The notes: generated by a model not told the origin, from the sequence alone. Counted from the stretch's first letter, positions 18,425 through 26,400 are shown. The stretch: 64,000 nt of DNA from Shimia_B sp039815465 (GCA_039815465.1 JBCBZG010000001.1:124001-188000); one strand, 5' to 3'. Numbers and translations are program-made.

Positions 18425-19525
18425 CTATATCCAGAACCTGTCCCGGACCTCTGCGGTAAAGGTGCCATCTTGTGTGAGAACTTCAAGCTGCGTTCCGGCG
18501 TCCCAGTGGGTCATGCGCACCATGCCAATGGCCACGTTGGTGTCAAAATCTGGCGACCACACGGCTGACGTCACCTGGCCCACGGTCTTGCCGCCCGCTG
18601 CAAGGGTCCACACCCGGTCGCATGGCGGCAGGTCGCCCGTGATCTCCAACGGGCGCAGCTGCTTGACCGGGCCCTCCTTCGCCACGCGCAAAAGCGCATC
18701 GCGCCCGACGCAGCCAATCGCCGTCTGGACCGAACAGAACCGCCCAAGCCCCGCCTCGTGCGGCGTGTTGTCGATGGTCATGTCATTGCCATAGCTCAAA
18801 AGCCCGCCCTCGACGCGCTCGATCAAGTTCGGACAGCCTGCGCGCACCTCCAGATCCTCGCCTGCCTTAAAAAGCGCCTCCCACAGCGGCATGCCGAGCT
18901 CCCAGCGGTCCATATAGACCTCAAAGCCCCCTTGTTTGGAGTAGCCAGACCGCGCCACGACAAACTCATGCCCTTCAAAGTCAAAGAGCCCGTAGCGGAA
19001 AAAGCGCAGATCCCGCACGCCGTCGCCAAAAACGCGGGCGGCCAGTTCATCCGCCTTGGGCCCCTGGATAGCCAGAGGCGACACATCCGGTTCCGTCACA
19101 ATTACATCGAGCCGGAACCCGTAGGCGATCCCCTTGACCCAAAGCAACAGATCGCTGTCGGCGATAGAGATCCAGTAGCGATCCTCCGCCAATTTCACAG
19201 CCACCGGATCGTTGAGCATCCCGCCGGTCTCGTCGACCATGGGCACGTAGTAGCACTGACCCGGCAGCATCCCGCGCAGGTCCCGTGGCGTGAGCATCTG
19301 CATGAGCCGCCCCGCATCGGGCCCGCGTAGCTCCACCTGCCGCTCGACCGACACGTCCCAAACCTGCACATGAGTCTTTAGATGCCGGTAGTCCGCTTCC
19401 ACCGATTCAAAGACGGTCGGTAACTGCATGCGATTATAGACGGTAAAGGCCTGCGCCCCCGCAGCCTCCACCCCGTCAGAAAACGGCGTGCGCCGCGTCC
19501 GGCGCGACGGTGCAAACATGGCCAT
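18425..19525 (-). CDS. dmdA: Dimethylsulfoniopropionate demethylase
   Basis: 366 residues. The start MAMFAPSRRTRRTPFSDGV and the internal runs VWDVSVERQVELRGPDA, QCYYVPMVDETGGMLNDPVA, EPDVSPLAIQGP and SGYSKQGGFEVYMD match DmdA, a GcvT-fold enzyme that transfers a methyl group from DMSP to tetrahydrofolate, giving methylmercaptopropionate and methyl-THF. The ATG at 19525 is fixed by a GGGAGGA site 6 nt upstream. Generic GcvT or dimethylglycine proteins are the alternative, but length and motifs favour DmdA. Confidence 0.93.
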   Translation of the reverse strand: MAMFAPSRRTRRTPFSDGVEAAGAQAFTVYNRMQLPTVFESVEADYRHLKTHVQVWDVSVERQVELRGPDAGRLMQMLTPRDLRGMLPGQCYYVPMVDETGGMLNDPVAVKLAEDRYWISIADSDLLLWVKGIAYGFRLDVIVTEPDVSPLAIQGPKADELAARVFGDGVRDLRFFRYGLFDFEGHEFVVARSGYSKQGGFEVYMDRWELGMPLWEALFKAGEDLEVRAGCPNLIERVEGGLLSYGNDMTIDNTPHEAGLGRFCSVQTAIGCVGRDALLRVAKEGPVKQLRPLEITGDLPPCDRVWTLAAGGKTVGQVTSAVWSPDFDTNVAIGMVRMTHWDAGTQLEVLTQDGTFTAEVRDRFWI

Positions 19526-19773
19526 GAGCGTTCCTCCCGTTGAAGCTATGGCAGCAAATGGTTGAGCGCGTACACCACGCAGGCCAAAGCGGCGCAGGAC
19601 AAAATGCGACCCACATTTGCGACATCGCCCCAAAGTGACGCTACGTCGCATCCGCCCAATTCCGCGCCACTCCGCGCCCAAGACACGCACAGCCCCGACC
19701 AGACGCCTATTCGTCTTGCGTGGCAGCCTGCCCAGCCCTAGCTTCCTGCCCAAACTTGTGAGGGAGACCACCG
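19526..19773. promoter_or_regulatory. Divergent promoter region of dmdA and the solute-binding protein
   Basis: 248 bp between outward-facing start codons. It contains spaced TGCGAC (19608–19623 area, twice) with a later GTCGCA, and an AGACG–N6–CGTCT inverted repeat near 19700. These are candidate operator half-sites. No promoter hexamers could be fixed with confidence. Confidence 0.4.
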
Positions 19774-20820
19774 ATGAAAATCACCAAATACTTGGGCAGC
19801 GCCGCACTGATCGCGCTCGCCTCCGCCGCCACCGCGGAAGACCCCGAACTGCTGGTCTTTGACTGGTCCGGCTTCGAAGAAGAAGGCTTCTATGTCGCCT
19901 ACCAAGAAAAGCACGGCGTGGCGCCCTCCTACGCCTTCTTCGGCGAGGAAGAAGAAGCGTTCCAAAAACTGCGTTCCGGCTTCCGGGCCGATGTCTCGCA
20001 CCCCTGCTCGCAATCGGTGCAGAAATGGCGCGACGCGGGCCTGATCGAACCCTGGGATATCTCCAAAATCCCCAGCTACGCAAAGGTGGAGGCGTCCTAC
20101 AAAGAAAACCCGATCTTTGCCGATGACACGGGCGTCTACTTTATCCCCGCCGACGCTGGCGCGACGGCCATTGCCTACAACACCGAAATGGTGCCCGCCG
20201 AGGACGTGAAGACGCTGCAAGTCTTCACCGACCCCAAATACGCAGGCCGCATCTCGCTGCCCGACAATGTCGATGACAGCTACGCGCTGGCCTATCTGGC
20301 CACCGGCGTGACGGACTGGACGACCGCAACGCAAGCGGATTTCGAGGCCGCCTCTGCCTGGCTGCGCCAAGCCCATATGAACAACCGCGCCTATTGGGCC
20401 GATGGCGCAGAGCTTGCACAGCTCATGGGCACCGGCGAGGTGCTGGTGTCGTGGTCCTGGAATGAGACGCCAGTGACCATGTCCGGCGAAGGCCTGCCCA
20501 TCGGCTTCGAACGCGAGCCTGTCGAAGGGTCCTCCGTCTGGTTTTGCGGCTACGTCAACCTCGTCGATGGCCCCGGATCGGAAGATAAGGCCCACGATTT
20601 CATGGAAGCTTGGCTGCAGCCGGTTGTGACGGACTACATCGTCAACGAATGGGGCTACGGCCATGCCAATGCGGAAAACATGGCCGCCATCGACGCCGCC
20701 ACGCTCGAAGACGTAGGCCTCGGCCCCGTGGACGTCCCGCTCCTGGCACAAGCGCCCATGGACAACGCCCTGCGCGAACAAATGATCGCGGAGTTCGAGA
20801 AGATCAAAGCAGGCTTCTAA
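19774..20820 (+). CDS. PotD/PotF-like extracellular solute-binding protein, orphan
   Basis: 348 residues with a Sec signal peptide (MKITKYLGSAALIALASAATA). The body shows the polyamine-binding-protein pattern: LLVFDWSGFEEEGFYVAY, GFRADVSHPC, FIPADAGATAIAYNTEMVP and FTDPKYAGRISLPDN. It should capture a cationic compound in the periplasm for an ABC importer. No permease or ATPase genes are adjacent, so it must use a distant or shared transporter. GAGGGAG precedes the ATG. Divergence from dmdA raises the possibility of an osmolyte ligand, which is inference. Confidence 0.85.
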   Translation: MKITKYLGSAALIALASAATAEDPELLVFDWSGFEEEGFYVAYQEKHGVAPSYAFFGEEEEAFQKLRSGFRADVSHPCSQSVQKWRDAGLIEPWDISKIPSYAKVEASYKENPIFADDTGVYFIPADAGATAIAYNTEMVPAEDVKTLQVFTDPKYAGRISLPDNVDDSYALAYLATGVTDWTTATQADFEAASAWLRQAHMNNRAYWADGAELAQLMGTGEVLVSWSWNETPVTMSGEGLPIGFEREPVEGSSVWFCGYVNLVDGPGSEDKAHDFMEAWLQPVVTDYIVNEWGYGHANAENMAAIDAATLEDVGLGPVDVPLLAQAPMDNALREQMIAEFEKIKAGF

Positions 20821-20834
20821 CCTGGGTATACACC

Positions 20835-20887
20835 GGGTCGGCGGGCGGGCGCCTTTGCGAAAGCAAACAGTCCCGCCCCGCCGTCCC
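20835..20887 (+). repeat. Interspersed hairpin repeat, family 2, copy 1
   Basis: Shares the core GGCGGGCGGG–CGCCTTT…AAACAG with copies at 23861–23917 and 63513–63562. The inner stem TTTGC–GAAA–GCAAA and the GC-rich outer arms are self-complementary. It lies downstream of the solute-binding protein gene. Confidence 0.65.
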
Positions 20888-20963
20888 AACATGCCCTGAT
20901 CACGTTTTGCAAAGTGTCAAACCCGCTCGCAAAACTGTCGCACGGGGGGTATCCTTGTAGCCT

Positions 20964-22178
20964 ATGCTGCAGTCCCGCCGCCACCTCCTCAAAACCGCTC
21001 TTGCGGCAAGCGCATCCATGGCTGCGCCTGCCCCGCTCTTTGCGACGCGGATCACCGCCCCTACCGCCGTATCCATTACCCGTTGGCGCGGCGATCCCTT
21101 TGCGCGCGGTAGCTACTCCTACCTCGCCAAAGGTGCCCAAAGCGCACAACGCGCCGACCTCGCCCGGGCCATAGGTCCGCTCTTCTTCGCCGGTGAAGCG
21201 ACGAGTTCGGACCACCCTGCCACAGTCCACGGGGCGCTCTTGTCCGGATTGCGGGCGGCACGCGAGCTCCGCGCATCGGGTTATGCGCGCGTCGCGGTCA
21301 TCGGCGCGGGCATAGCGGGGCTCGCCGCCGCAGCCGACCTTACCCGCGCCGGGCGCGCCATTACGGTGATCGAGGCCCGCCCACGCATCGGCGGGCGCAT
21401 CGACACCACCATGCTCGGCGGGGCCGCCATCGACCGCGGCGCCTCCTGGATTCACGGCACCGCTGGCAACCCGCTTACGGCCCTCGCCCGCCGACAGGGC
21501 GCTGAACTGCGCGTCACGGATTGGGACGCCTACCCCTATTTTGACCGTAACGGAGCACCTTACGCAGCCCGCCGTCTCCCCCGCGCCGCGCGGCAGGTCG
21601 AAATCAGCCATAGCTTTGGCGCGGATCCCGGTAATCTCAGTCGCCGCGCCTACACCGAGGGGGCGGCCTTCGCAGGCGACGACGCCACATTCACCGCGGG
21701 CTACGCGAGCCTCCTTCCCGCCTTTGCAGGCGACTACGACATCCGCACCAACCGCCCCGTCCGCCGCATCGACTGGTCCCCCACCGGGGGCGTGACGCTG
21801 ACGCTCAAAGGCGGCACCGCGGCCTTTGACGCGGCCCTCATCACCGTCCCGCTGGGCGTGTTGAAATCAAGCGACATCAGCTTCGCCCCTGCCCTGTCAA
21901 AGGACAAGGAAACCGCGATCGCAGACCTCGGCATGGGCCATCTGTCCAAGGTCTTCTTACGCTTCGAGACACCTTTCTGGGACCCGTCGCTCCACGGCTT
22001 CGGCTATCTGGGCGATGACCCAACCCGCTTCTTGTCCTGGATCAACATCGCTCAAACCAATGACGCACCCATCCTGATGGCCTTTCATGGCGGCCGCGCA
22101 GCCGACGCCCTGGAACGCCACAGCGACGCTGATATCACGGCCGCGGCGATGGACGTGCTCCGTTCGATCTGGGCATAA
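20964..22178 (+). CDS. Tat-exported FAD amine oxidase with circularly permuted domain order
   Basis: 404 residues. An RR export signal (SRRHLLKTALAASASMAAPA) is followed at about 29–105 by what is normally the C-terminal end of flavin monoamine oxidases (TRWRGDPFARGSYSYL, then PLFFAGEATSSDHPATVHGA). Only then comes the N-terminal Rossmann FAD site (VAVIGAGIAGLAAAADL, GxGxxG at 114–119), IEARPRIGGRID and GASWIHGTAGNPLTAL. The protein ends at VLRSIWA, exactly where canonical homologues continue into the TRW..DPF segment. All parts are present but rotated. Likely reaction: oxidation of an amine with H2O2 release in the periplasm. Substrate unknown. Confidence 0.85.
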   Translation: MLQSRRHLLKTALAASASMAAPAPLFATRITAPTAVSITRWRGDPFARGSYSYLAKGAQSAQRADLARAIGPLFFAGEATSSDHPATVHGALLSGLRAARELRASGYARVAVIGAGIAGLAAAADLTRAGRAITVIEARPRIGGRIDTTMLGGAAIDRGASWIHGTAGNPLTALARRQGAELRVTDWDAYPYFDRNGAPYAARRLPRAARQVEISHSFGADPGNLSRRAYTEGAAFAGDDATFTAGYASLLPAFAGDYDIRTNRPVRRIDWSPTGGVTLTLKGGTAAFDAALITVPLGVLKSSDISFAPALSKDKETAIADLGMGHLSKVFLRFETPFWDPSLHGFGYLGDDPTRFLSWINIAQTNDAPILMAFHGGRAADALERHSDADITAAAMDVLRSIWA

Positions 22179-22185
22179 GCCATCC

Positions 22186-22207
22186 AAGCGGAAGGAGTGT
22201 TCCGCTT
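22186..22207 (+). terminator. Hairpin after the amine oxidase gene
   Basis: Perfect 8-bp stem AAGCGGAA / TTCCGCTT with loop GGAGTG, 8 bp after the stop codon. It ends in TT without a long U-run, so it is a plausible but not textbook terminator. Confidence 0.55.
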
Positions 22208-22297
22208 TGCAGCCCTGGCGCGAGCTTGACGCAGCTGTCGACCCGGGACTACACACGTGTGTAAGCCCCAATGGGCGGGTTGTTTGGTGGGGACGCT

Positions 22298-22978
22298 ATG
22301 AAGAACATAATTTTGACCGCGGCACTCGTTTGCGTGACGACGACCGCGGCGGGCGCTGCCACTCTCTTTTCCGAAGACTTTGAAAGCTACACCGGGTTCA
22401 ACAACGGCGGACAGTTCCAGTCAGGGTTGTCAGTATCTTATGGAGGCAACCTTTCGGGTTGAAGCAAATCCGGCGGCAACGCGGTCCACGCAGTCGACGT
22501 GGCCAATACATTTGGCGGACCAAATCCATCCAACTACGCCTTTATGTCGTTTGAGGATGTGATCACGCTCAATTCGTCAATCAGCGGCTCCAATACAAGC
22601 GGGCAGATCTACGCGATCACCTTTGACCTGAGCGCTGCTGTTTACCAAGCCCCAAGCCAAGCGACATCCGCCTTCGATCAAGTAAGGGTCGATGTCCTAA
22701 GGTCTAATAACAGCGTGCTCGCCTCCTTTGACGCGGCACCCGGGGCCTGGACTGGCAACATGGACTTCACAACCGAAAGCTTCACCTACACCGGCGACGG
22801 GACGGGCGACATCCGCCTGCGCTTAGGCCCAAGTGTGGCCGGCAGCGGGCGGTTCAACGGTGCCTTCGATAACGTCGTCCTGTCCAATCCAGCGCCCGTG
22901 CCCCTTCCTGCCGGTCTTCCGCTTCTCGCGGCTGCGCTCGTTGGCCTTGGACTGACAGCGCGCCGCAAGTCGGCCTAG
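22298..22978 (+). pseudogene. VPLPA-CTERM secreted protein interrupted by an in-frame TGA
   Basis: From the ATG at 22298: signal peptide (ILTAALVCVTTTAAGA), then LFSEDFESYTGFNNGG, up to a TGA at 22460–22462 (codon 55). The same frame stays open after it (SKSGGNAVHAVDVANTF…) and ends in the sorting tail VPLPAGLPLLAAALVGLGL followed by TARRKSA. A single TGG-to-TGA change would explain the break (LSG-W-SKSGG). The intact form would be a 226-residue exported beta-sandwich-like protein processed by a rhombosortase/exosortase-type system. A sequencing error cannot be excluded. The 3' end overlaps the convergent PhyH gene by 4 bp. Confidence 0.8.
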
Positions 22979-23805
22979 GCGCGCGGCCAAAGCTGCGGAA
23001 AAAACTCGCCTGCGATCCGGTCGCCTTCTCGGTAGCCAGCCGCAGAAAACTGTGCGCGCTCGTCTTTGGCCCAATCCCCGCGATAGCGGATGACGCCGTC
23101 CGGCGCTGTCATGCGCAGCGTAAACCGGCGCACTGTCTCCGTCGGCACCACGTCGCTCAATCCGCCGTGAAGCGTGCGCATGTCGAAGAAAATGCAATCC
23201 CCAAGCTCCAGATCCCATTGCAGCAAATCATATGCACCAGGGTCCGCATTCACATCTGGCGGCGGGTGATAGGTCTGCCCGGCCACCTCCTGCGGCTCAA
23301 AGCTCGGATGACCATCCTTGAACCGCACCCGCATGAACAGCTTGTCCCACAGATGCGAGCCCCGCACGAACGCGATCCCATTGTCCTTTGTGACAGGCTC
23401 AAGCGGGAGCCAGAGCACGCACATCGTCCCCTCGAAATCGAAATATGCAAGGTCCTGATGAAATGGCGGACGCGACCGCGACCCGGCCTCGCGCAGGAAC
23501 CAATTATCCATCACGAGGTTCACCGACGGCGCACCCAGCAACCCGGCCCCAAGCTCCCCCACCGGCGACTCGCGCACAAACGCCTCGAACTCCGGAATCT
23601 TCGACCACGCCCAGTAGTCTTCGAGGTAGGCAGGGGCATCGGGGTCCGCAGTGTGGTTCGCCAAATTCCCTGTGGGTTGCGCAAGATCAGCGTCAATCCC
23701 TGCACTCAACGTGTCGATCCAGTGCTGTGAAAAACACCCCTTTAGCCGGACGGCCCCGTCCCGCTTGAACGCTGCCACATCGCTTGGCGCCAATTGAATA
23801 CCCAT
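22975..23805 (-). CDS. Phytanoyl-CoA dioxygenase (PhyH) family protein
   Basis: 276 residues. The iron-binding HxD is in PPFHQDLAYFDFEG, the distal His in DMRTLHGGLSD, and the 2-oxoglutarate Arg in ETVRRFTLRM. These mark a mononuclear Fe(II)/2-oxoglutarate hydroxylase. Family members hydroxylate lipids, ectoine or secondary metabolites, and nothing nearby fixes the substrate. It is convergent with the broken VPLPA-CTERM gene and divergent from the first DUF4345 gene. Confidence 0.86.
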   Translation of the reverse strand: MGIQLAPSDVAAFKRDGAVRLKGCFSQHWIDTLSAGIDADLAQPTGNLANHTADPDAPAYLEDYWAWSKIPEFEAFVRESPVGELGAGLLGAPSVNLVMDNWFLREAGSRSRPPFHQDLAYFDFEGTMCVLWLPLEPVTKDNGIAFVRGSHLWDKLFMRVRFKDGHPSFEPQEVAGQTYHPPPDVNADPGAYDLLQWDLELGDCIFFDMRTLHGGLSDVVPTETVRRFTLRMTAPDGVIRYRGDWAKDERAQFSAAGYREGDRIAGEFFPQLWPRA

Positions 23806-23860
23806 TGCATGTCCCCCTTACGCCCACTGTGCCCAAATCGCCGCGGGCTGCAACGACGCA

Positions 23861-23917
23861 GGGCTGGTGGGCGGGCGCCTTTCAAGCGTCAGCGCAGAAA
23901 CAGTCCCGTCCACAGCC
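23861..23917 (+). repeat. Interspersed hairpin repeat, family 2, copy 2
   Basis: Shares GGGCGGGCGCCTTT and AAACAGTCCCG with the copy at 20835–20887. The outer arms GGGCTG / CAGCCC differ in sequence but still pair. It lies in the divergent space upstream of both the PhyH and DUF4345 genes. Confidence 0.6.
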
Positions 23918-23977
23918 CGCAAACTGAACCAATCGGCGCTGCGATGCGTTAAACCCTCATAACGACCCGGAGCCACC

Positions 23978-24343
23978 ATGACCCTCATCGCCGCCCTCAA
24001 CAGCATCGCCGCCGTCCTAACCATCGCGTTCGGCGCCTTTGGCTTTCTGGCCCCCCGCTACACGCTCGGCGCGCTCGACCTTGCCACCACGGGCTCAACC
24101 ATGGGCCTGAGCGAGATGCGCGCCTCCGTTGGTGGTCTTTTCGTCGTCATGGGGGCCTACGCGCTCGTCACCCAGCAGAAAGAAGCGTTCTTTTTCATCG
24201 GCATAGCCTTTGCAGGCGCAGCGCTCGGCCGCGTGGTGAGCCTTGCCTTCGACAGCCCTCCCGTGAGCAAAGTTCTGGTCTTCGGCGGCATTGAATTGGT
24301 TCTCGCGCTTCTGCTCATTGCCCTGAATCGACCGGCTGCCTAG
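23978..24343 (+). CDS. DUF4345 family membrane protein (paralogue 1)
   Basis: 121 residues with four hydrophobic helices. It shares the pattern FGFLAPRYT…GSTMGLSEMRAS.GG.FVV.G with the gene at 24440, so the two are tandem duplicates. DUF4345 proteins are small inner-membrane proteins of unknown function. Gly–Ser–Thr–Met–Gly at the first loop is the most conserved stretch between the copies. Confidence 0.8.
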   Translation: MTLIAALNSIAAVLTIAFGAFGFLAPRYTLGALDLATTGSTMGLSEMRASVGGLFVVMGAYALVTQQKEAFFFIGIAFAGAALGRVVSLAFDSPPVSKVLVFGGIELVLALLLIALNRPAA

Positions 24344-24374
24344 GCGCGCTGTCGTCGTCAACGAGCCAAGCAAC

Positions 24375-24390
24375 GGACCAAAATTGGTCC
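24375..24390. promoter_or_regulatory. Inverted repeat between the DUF4345 paralogues
   Basis: GGACCAAAATTGGTCC, a 7-bp perfect inverted repeat around a central AA. It could be an operator for the second paralogue or a weak 3' hairpin of the first. No U-run follows. Confidence 0.35.
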
Positions 24391-24439
24391 AAAATGTCGC
24401 ACCCCACGTAATAGGTTAAAGCCCCAATCGGAGCCCCCC

Positions 24440-24799
24440 ATGGACCTTCTCAATATCATCATCGCGCTGTCCTCCATCGCCTTTGGCGCGATGGGTTGGC
24501 TCGCCCCGCGTTACACGATGCAGGTCGTCGATCTCGCCGATGGCGGGTCGACCATGGGCATGTCGGAGGTCCGCGCAGTCTCCGGCGGCAGTTTCGTCGT
24601 TACGGGACTTGCGGCCCTTTTGATCGCGACGCCGGCGGCCTTTCTGATGGCCGGGCTCGTTTGGGCCGGCGGCGCCATGGGCCGCGCGGCGAGCCTTATC
24701 CTCGACGGCCAAACCCCTAAGAAATGGACCTTTTTCCTGGTTGAGGTCGCCGTGGCCGGAGCGGCAATTGCCAATAATTGGCAGGTTTTGACCGCCTAG
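24440..24799 (+). CDS. DUF4345 family membrane protein (paralogue 2)
   Basis: 119 residues, four hydrophobic helices, MGWLAPRYTMQVVDLADGG then STMGMSEVRAVSGGSFVVTG. It is clearly related to the gene at 23978, 96 bp upstream, from which it differs mainly in the last helix. Function unknown. It is followed directly by the tmRNA gene. Confidence 0.8.
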   Translation: MDLLNIIIALSSIAFGAMGWLAPRYTMQVVDLADGGSTMGMSEVRAVSGGSFVVTGLAALLIATPAAFLMAGLVWAGGAMGRAASLILDGQTPKKWTFFLVEVAVAGAAIANNWQVLTA

Positions 24800-24846
24800 C
24801 GGCGCGGCCCTTACCAAAAATTCTCCCGCCCAAGGCATCGGTCCCT

Positions 24847-24874
24847 TTGCAAGCCGCGCCAGGCCCCATATATA
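24847..24874 (+). promoter_or_regulatory. Sigma-70-type promoter of the tmRNA gene
   Basis: TTGCAA (24847–24852) and TATATA (24869–24874), 16 bp apart, just upstream of the acceptor piece of tmRNA. The predicted transcription start is near 24881. Confidence 0.6.
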
Positions 24875-24880
24875 GAGGCT

Positions 24881-25196
24881 GTCGGCAACGACTATGGACA
24901 TAAACGCGCTCGTAATAAGCGGATCGGACCCGGGGGCGGTACCCGGCGGCTCCACCAAAACCCCTTTCGTTTGAAGGGCTTCGGGGCCGAAATAGGATCG
25001 ACGGACGTCTAAAGGGGTTAGCTTTGTCTCGGCGGGGTGCCACCGTACCGGCCCGAACAGTACAATTGCAAACGACAATCGTGCTCCGGTTGCTCTGGCT
25101 GCGTAAGCAGTCCGGGTTGAACCGAACTTAAGCCCTAGCGCCTAGCCGCGTTAGGCGGGGTTCGTAGGCACCTGGCAACAGAAGCCTACACGTTTT
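24881..25196 (+). ncRNA. ssrA: Two-piece (circularly permuted) tmRNA
   Basis: The acceptor piece comes first and ends CGGCTCCACCA at 24957. After a 25-nt linker that would be removed, the coding piece begins GGGGCCG at 24983, which pairs with CGGCTCC to form the acceptor stem with one G–U. The tag frame starts at GCA 25068 and reads ANDNRAPVALAA before TAA at 25104–25106, an alphaproteobacterial degradation tag ending in -LAA. Hairpins follow at 25137–25156 and GTAGGC…GCCTAC (25164–25189) before TTTT. tmRNA rescues stalled ribosomes and marks proteins for ClpXP. The adaptor gene sspB lies 3 kb downstream. The 5' and 3' limits are approximate. Confidence 0.92.
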
Positions 25197-25245
25197 CCCA
25201 TGTCGTCAGGTTGTTAGATGCCGTGTGCAGCGCTAGCGTGCGCGT

Positions 25246-26400
25246 ATGGACAGTATCAAAACCCTGCCGCGCGCCGCTCAGATTTATCTCAGCGTCTCAG
25301 CCCTCCTCGTCGCTGTATATATCGAGCGACAGTTTGGGGCCGACAAAATCTTCTGGGATCTCGCCGTGTACCAAGGTGCAGCCGAAGCCGTAGCACGGGG
25401 CGAAGATCCATACGCAAACCCCGTCAATGGGTTGCGGTTTGTTTATGCACCGGCGTTTGCTGATCTCTTAAGCGTCTTTTCCACACAAATCATACTGATC
25501 TTCTTGTCGGCTTACGCCATTTGCGTTGCCGGATTTGTCGTTGCTGCCCCACCACTTCTGGCTTGGTCGCTGATTGGCGTTTTTGGGCTTTTCGCCTTTC
25601 AGCCACAACATCTTGGAATTTCAGTCGCAACGGGCAATGTCACAATTTTCGTCCATCTGATTGTGATCCTCCTTTGGGTCAAACAGCATCATCGCGCACT
25701 TCTCGTAACAATCGTTCTAGCATCCTTAGTCAAACCTAGTTTCGCCGCCTATTTCGGGCTCTGGTTCTGCGCCGGTGCTCCGATGCTTGGACGAGCGATG
25801 GTCTATGCCGCACTTGGGCTCTTGAGTGTCATTGCGGCATGGTGGGCCCAGGCCGTGCTGGACCCTGTGCGGTTCGATGCGTTTCTCGGGTCTCTAAGCG
25901 CACAGGTTTGGTCAGGGTCTGGGCTGCCAGACAATGGTTTCGGTACGCTATTTTGGGGAAACCTAGTGGGCCTATCGCAAACAAGCTCGCTACTCGCGCA
26001 TGTTGCGCTTTGGGCGGTTGTAGCAATCAGCTTTCGTGCGATCGTCAAAAAAACTGCCCCAGACCAACGTTTTAAAGTGGCGGTCCTCGCTGGCGCCGCA
26101 ATTATTTGTTGCTACGGGAACATGCGGCTTAAGACCTACGATCTTGCCGCTATGGGTATCCTTGTGGCCTGGTTGGGGCTGGAGCTTTGTCGCAGGACAC
26201 ACTCTGGTCGCTGGGTGTGGGCATTTGCGGGCCTCATGCTGCTGATTTCCGTGGTGGCCACCGATATCCTTGACGCAGGCCCCGTTTTACGGCGAAGCCG
26301 TTGGGCGATTGAAGCTCTGACACTCATTCTGCTTCCATTTTTATTTGTCAAAGCATCAGTGCGAACGGCAGGGGCTTCAAGGGTGGTGTCCCGCACGTGA
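25246..26400 (+). CDS. Polytopic membrane protein, DUF2029/GT87-like mannosyltransferase
   Basis: 384 residues, about ten membrane segments. The N-terminal loop FWDLAVYQGAAEAVARGEDP then YANP fits the DUF2029/GT87 pattern of polyprenol-phosphate-mannose-dependent transferases, with the first-loop aspartate retained. It would act on a lipid-linked sugar at the periplasmic face, with acceptor unknown. Base composition is visibly AT-richer than neighbouring genes, and it sits directly after ssrA, a common island insertion site, so recent acquisition is possible. The stop overlaps the VOC gene start by 4 bp. Confidence 0.68.
   Translation: MDSIKTLPRAAQIYLSVSALLVAVYIERQFGADKIFWDLAVYQGAAEAVARGEDPYANPVNGLRFVYAPAFADLLSVFSTQIILIFLSAYAICVAGFVVAAPPLLAWSLIGVFGLFAFQPQHLGISVATGNVTIFVHLIVILLWVKQHHRALLVTIVLASLVKPSFAAYFGLWFCAGAPMLGRAMVYAALGLLSVIAAWWAQAVLDPVRFDAFLGSLSAQVWSGSGLPDNGFGTLFWGNLVGLSQTSSLLAHVALWAVVAISFRAIVKKTAPDQRFKVAVLAGAAIICCYGNMRLKTYDLAAMGILVAWLGLELCRRTHSGRWVWAFAGLMLLISVVATDILDAGPVLRRSRWAIEALTLILLPFLFVKASVRTAGASRVVSRT

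Noticed and set aside
20964..22178. Amine oxidase as a truncated gene plus a fused fragment
   Set aside because: Both the N-terminal and C-terminal parts of the fold are present once each with no overlap, and the start has its own export signal, so permutation explains it better than truncation.
22460..22462. TGA read as selenocysteine
   Set aside because: No selenocysteine insertion structure was noticed, and the family context favours Trp (TGG) at this place.
24416..25078. A 220-codon minus-strand open frame across the second DUF4345 gene and the tmRNA
   Set aside because: It is antisense to a recognisable protein and to tmRNA structure, with no homology I can see and no ribosome-binding site. 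It is a high-GC shadow frame.
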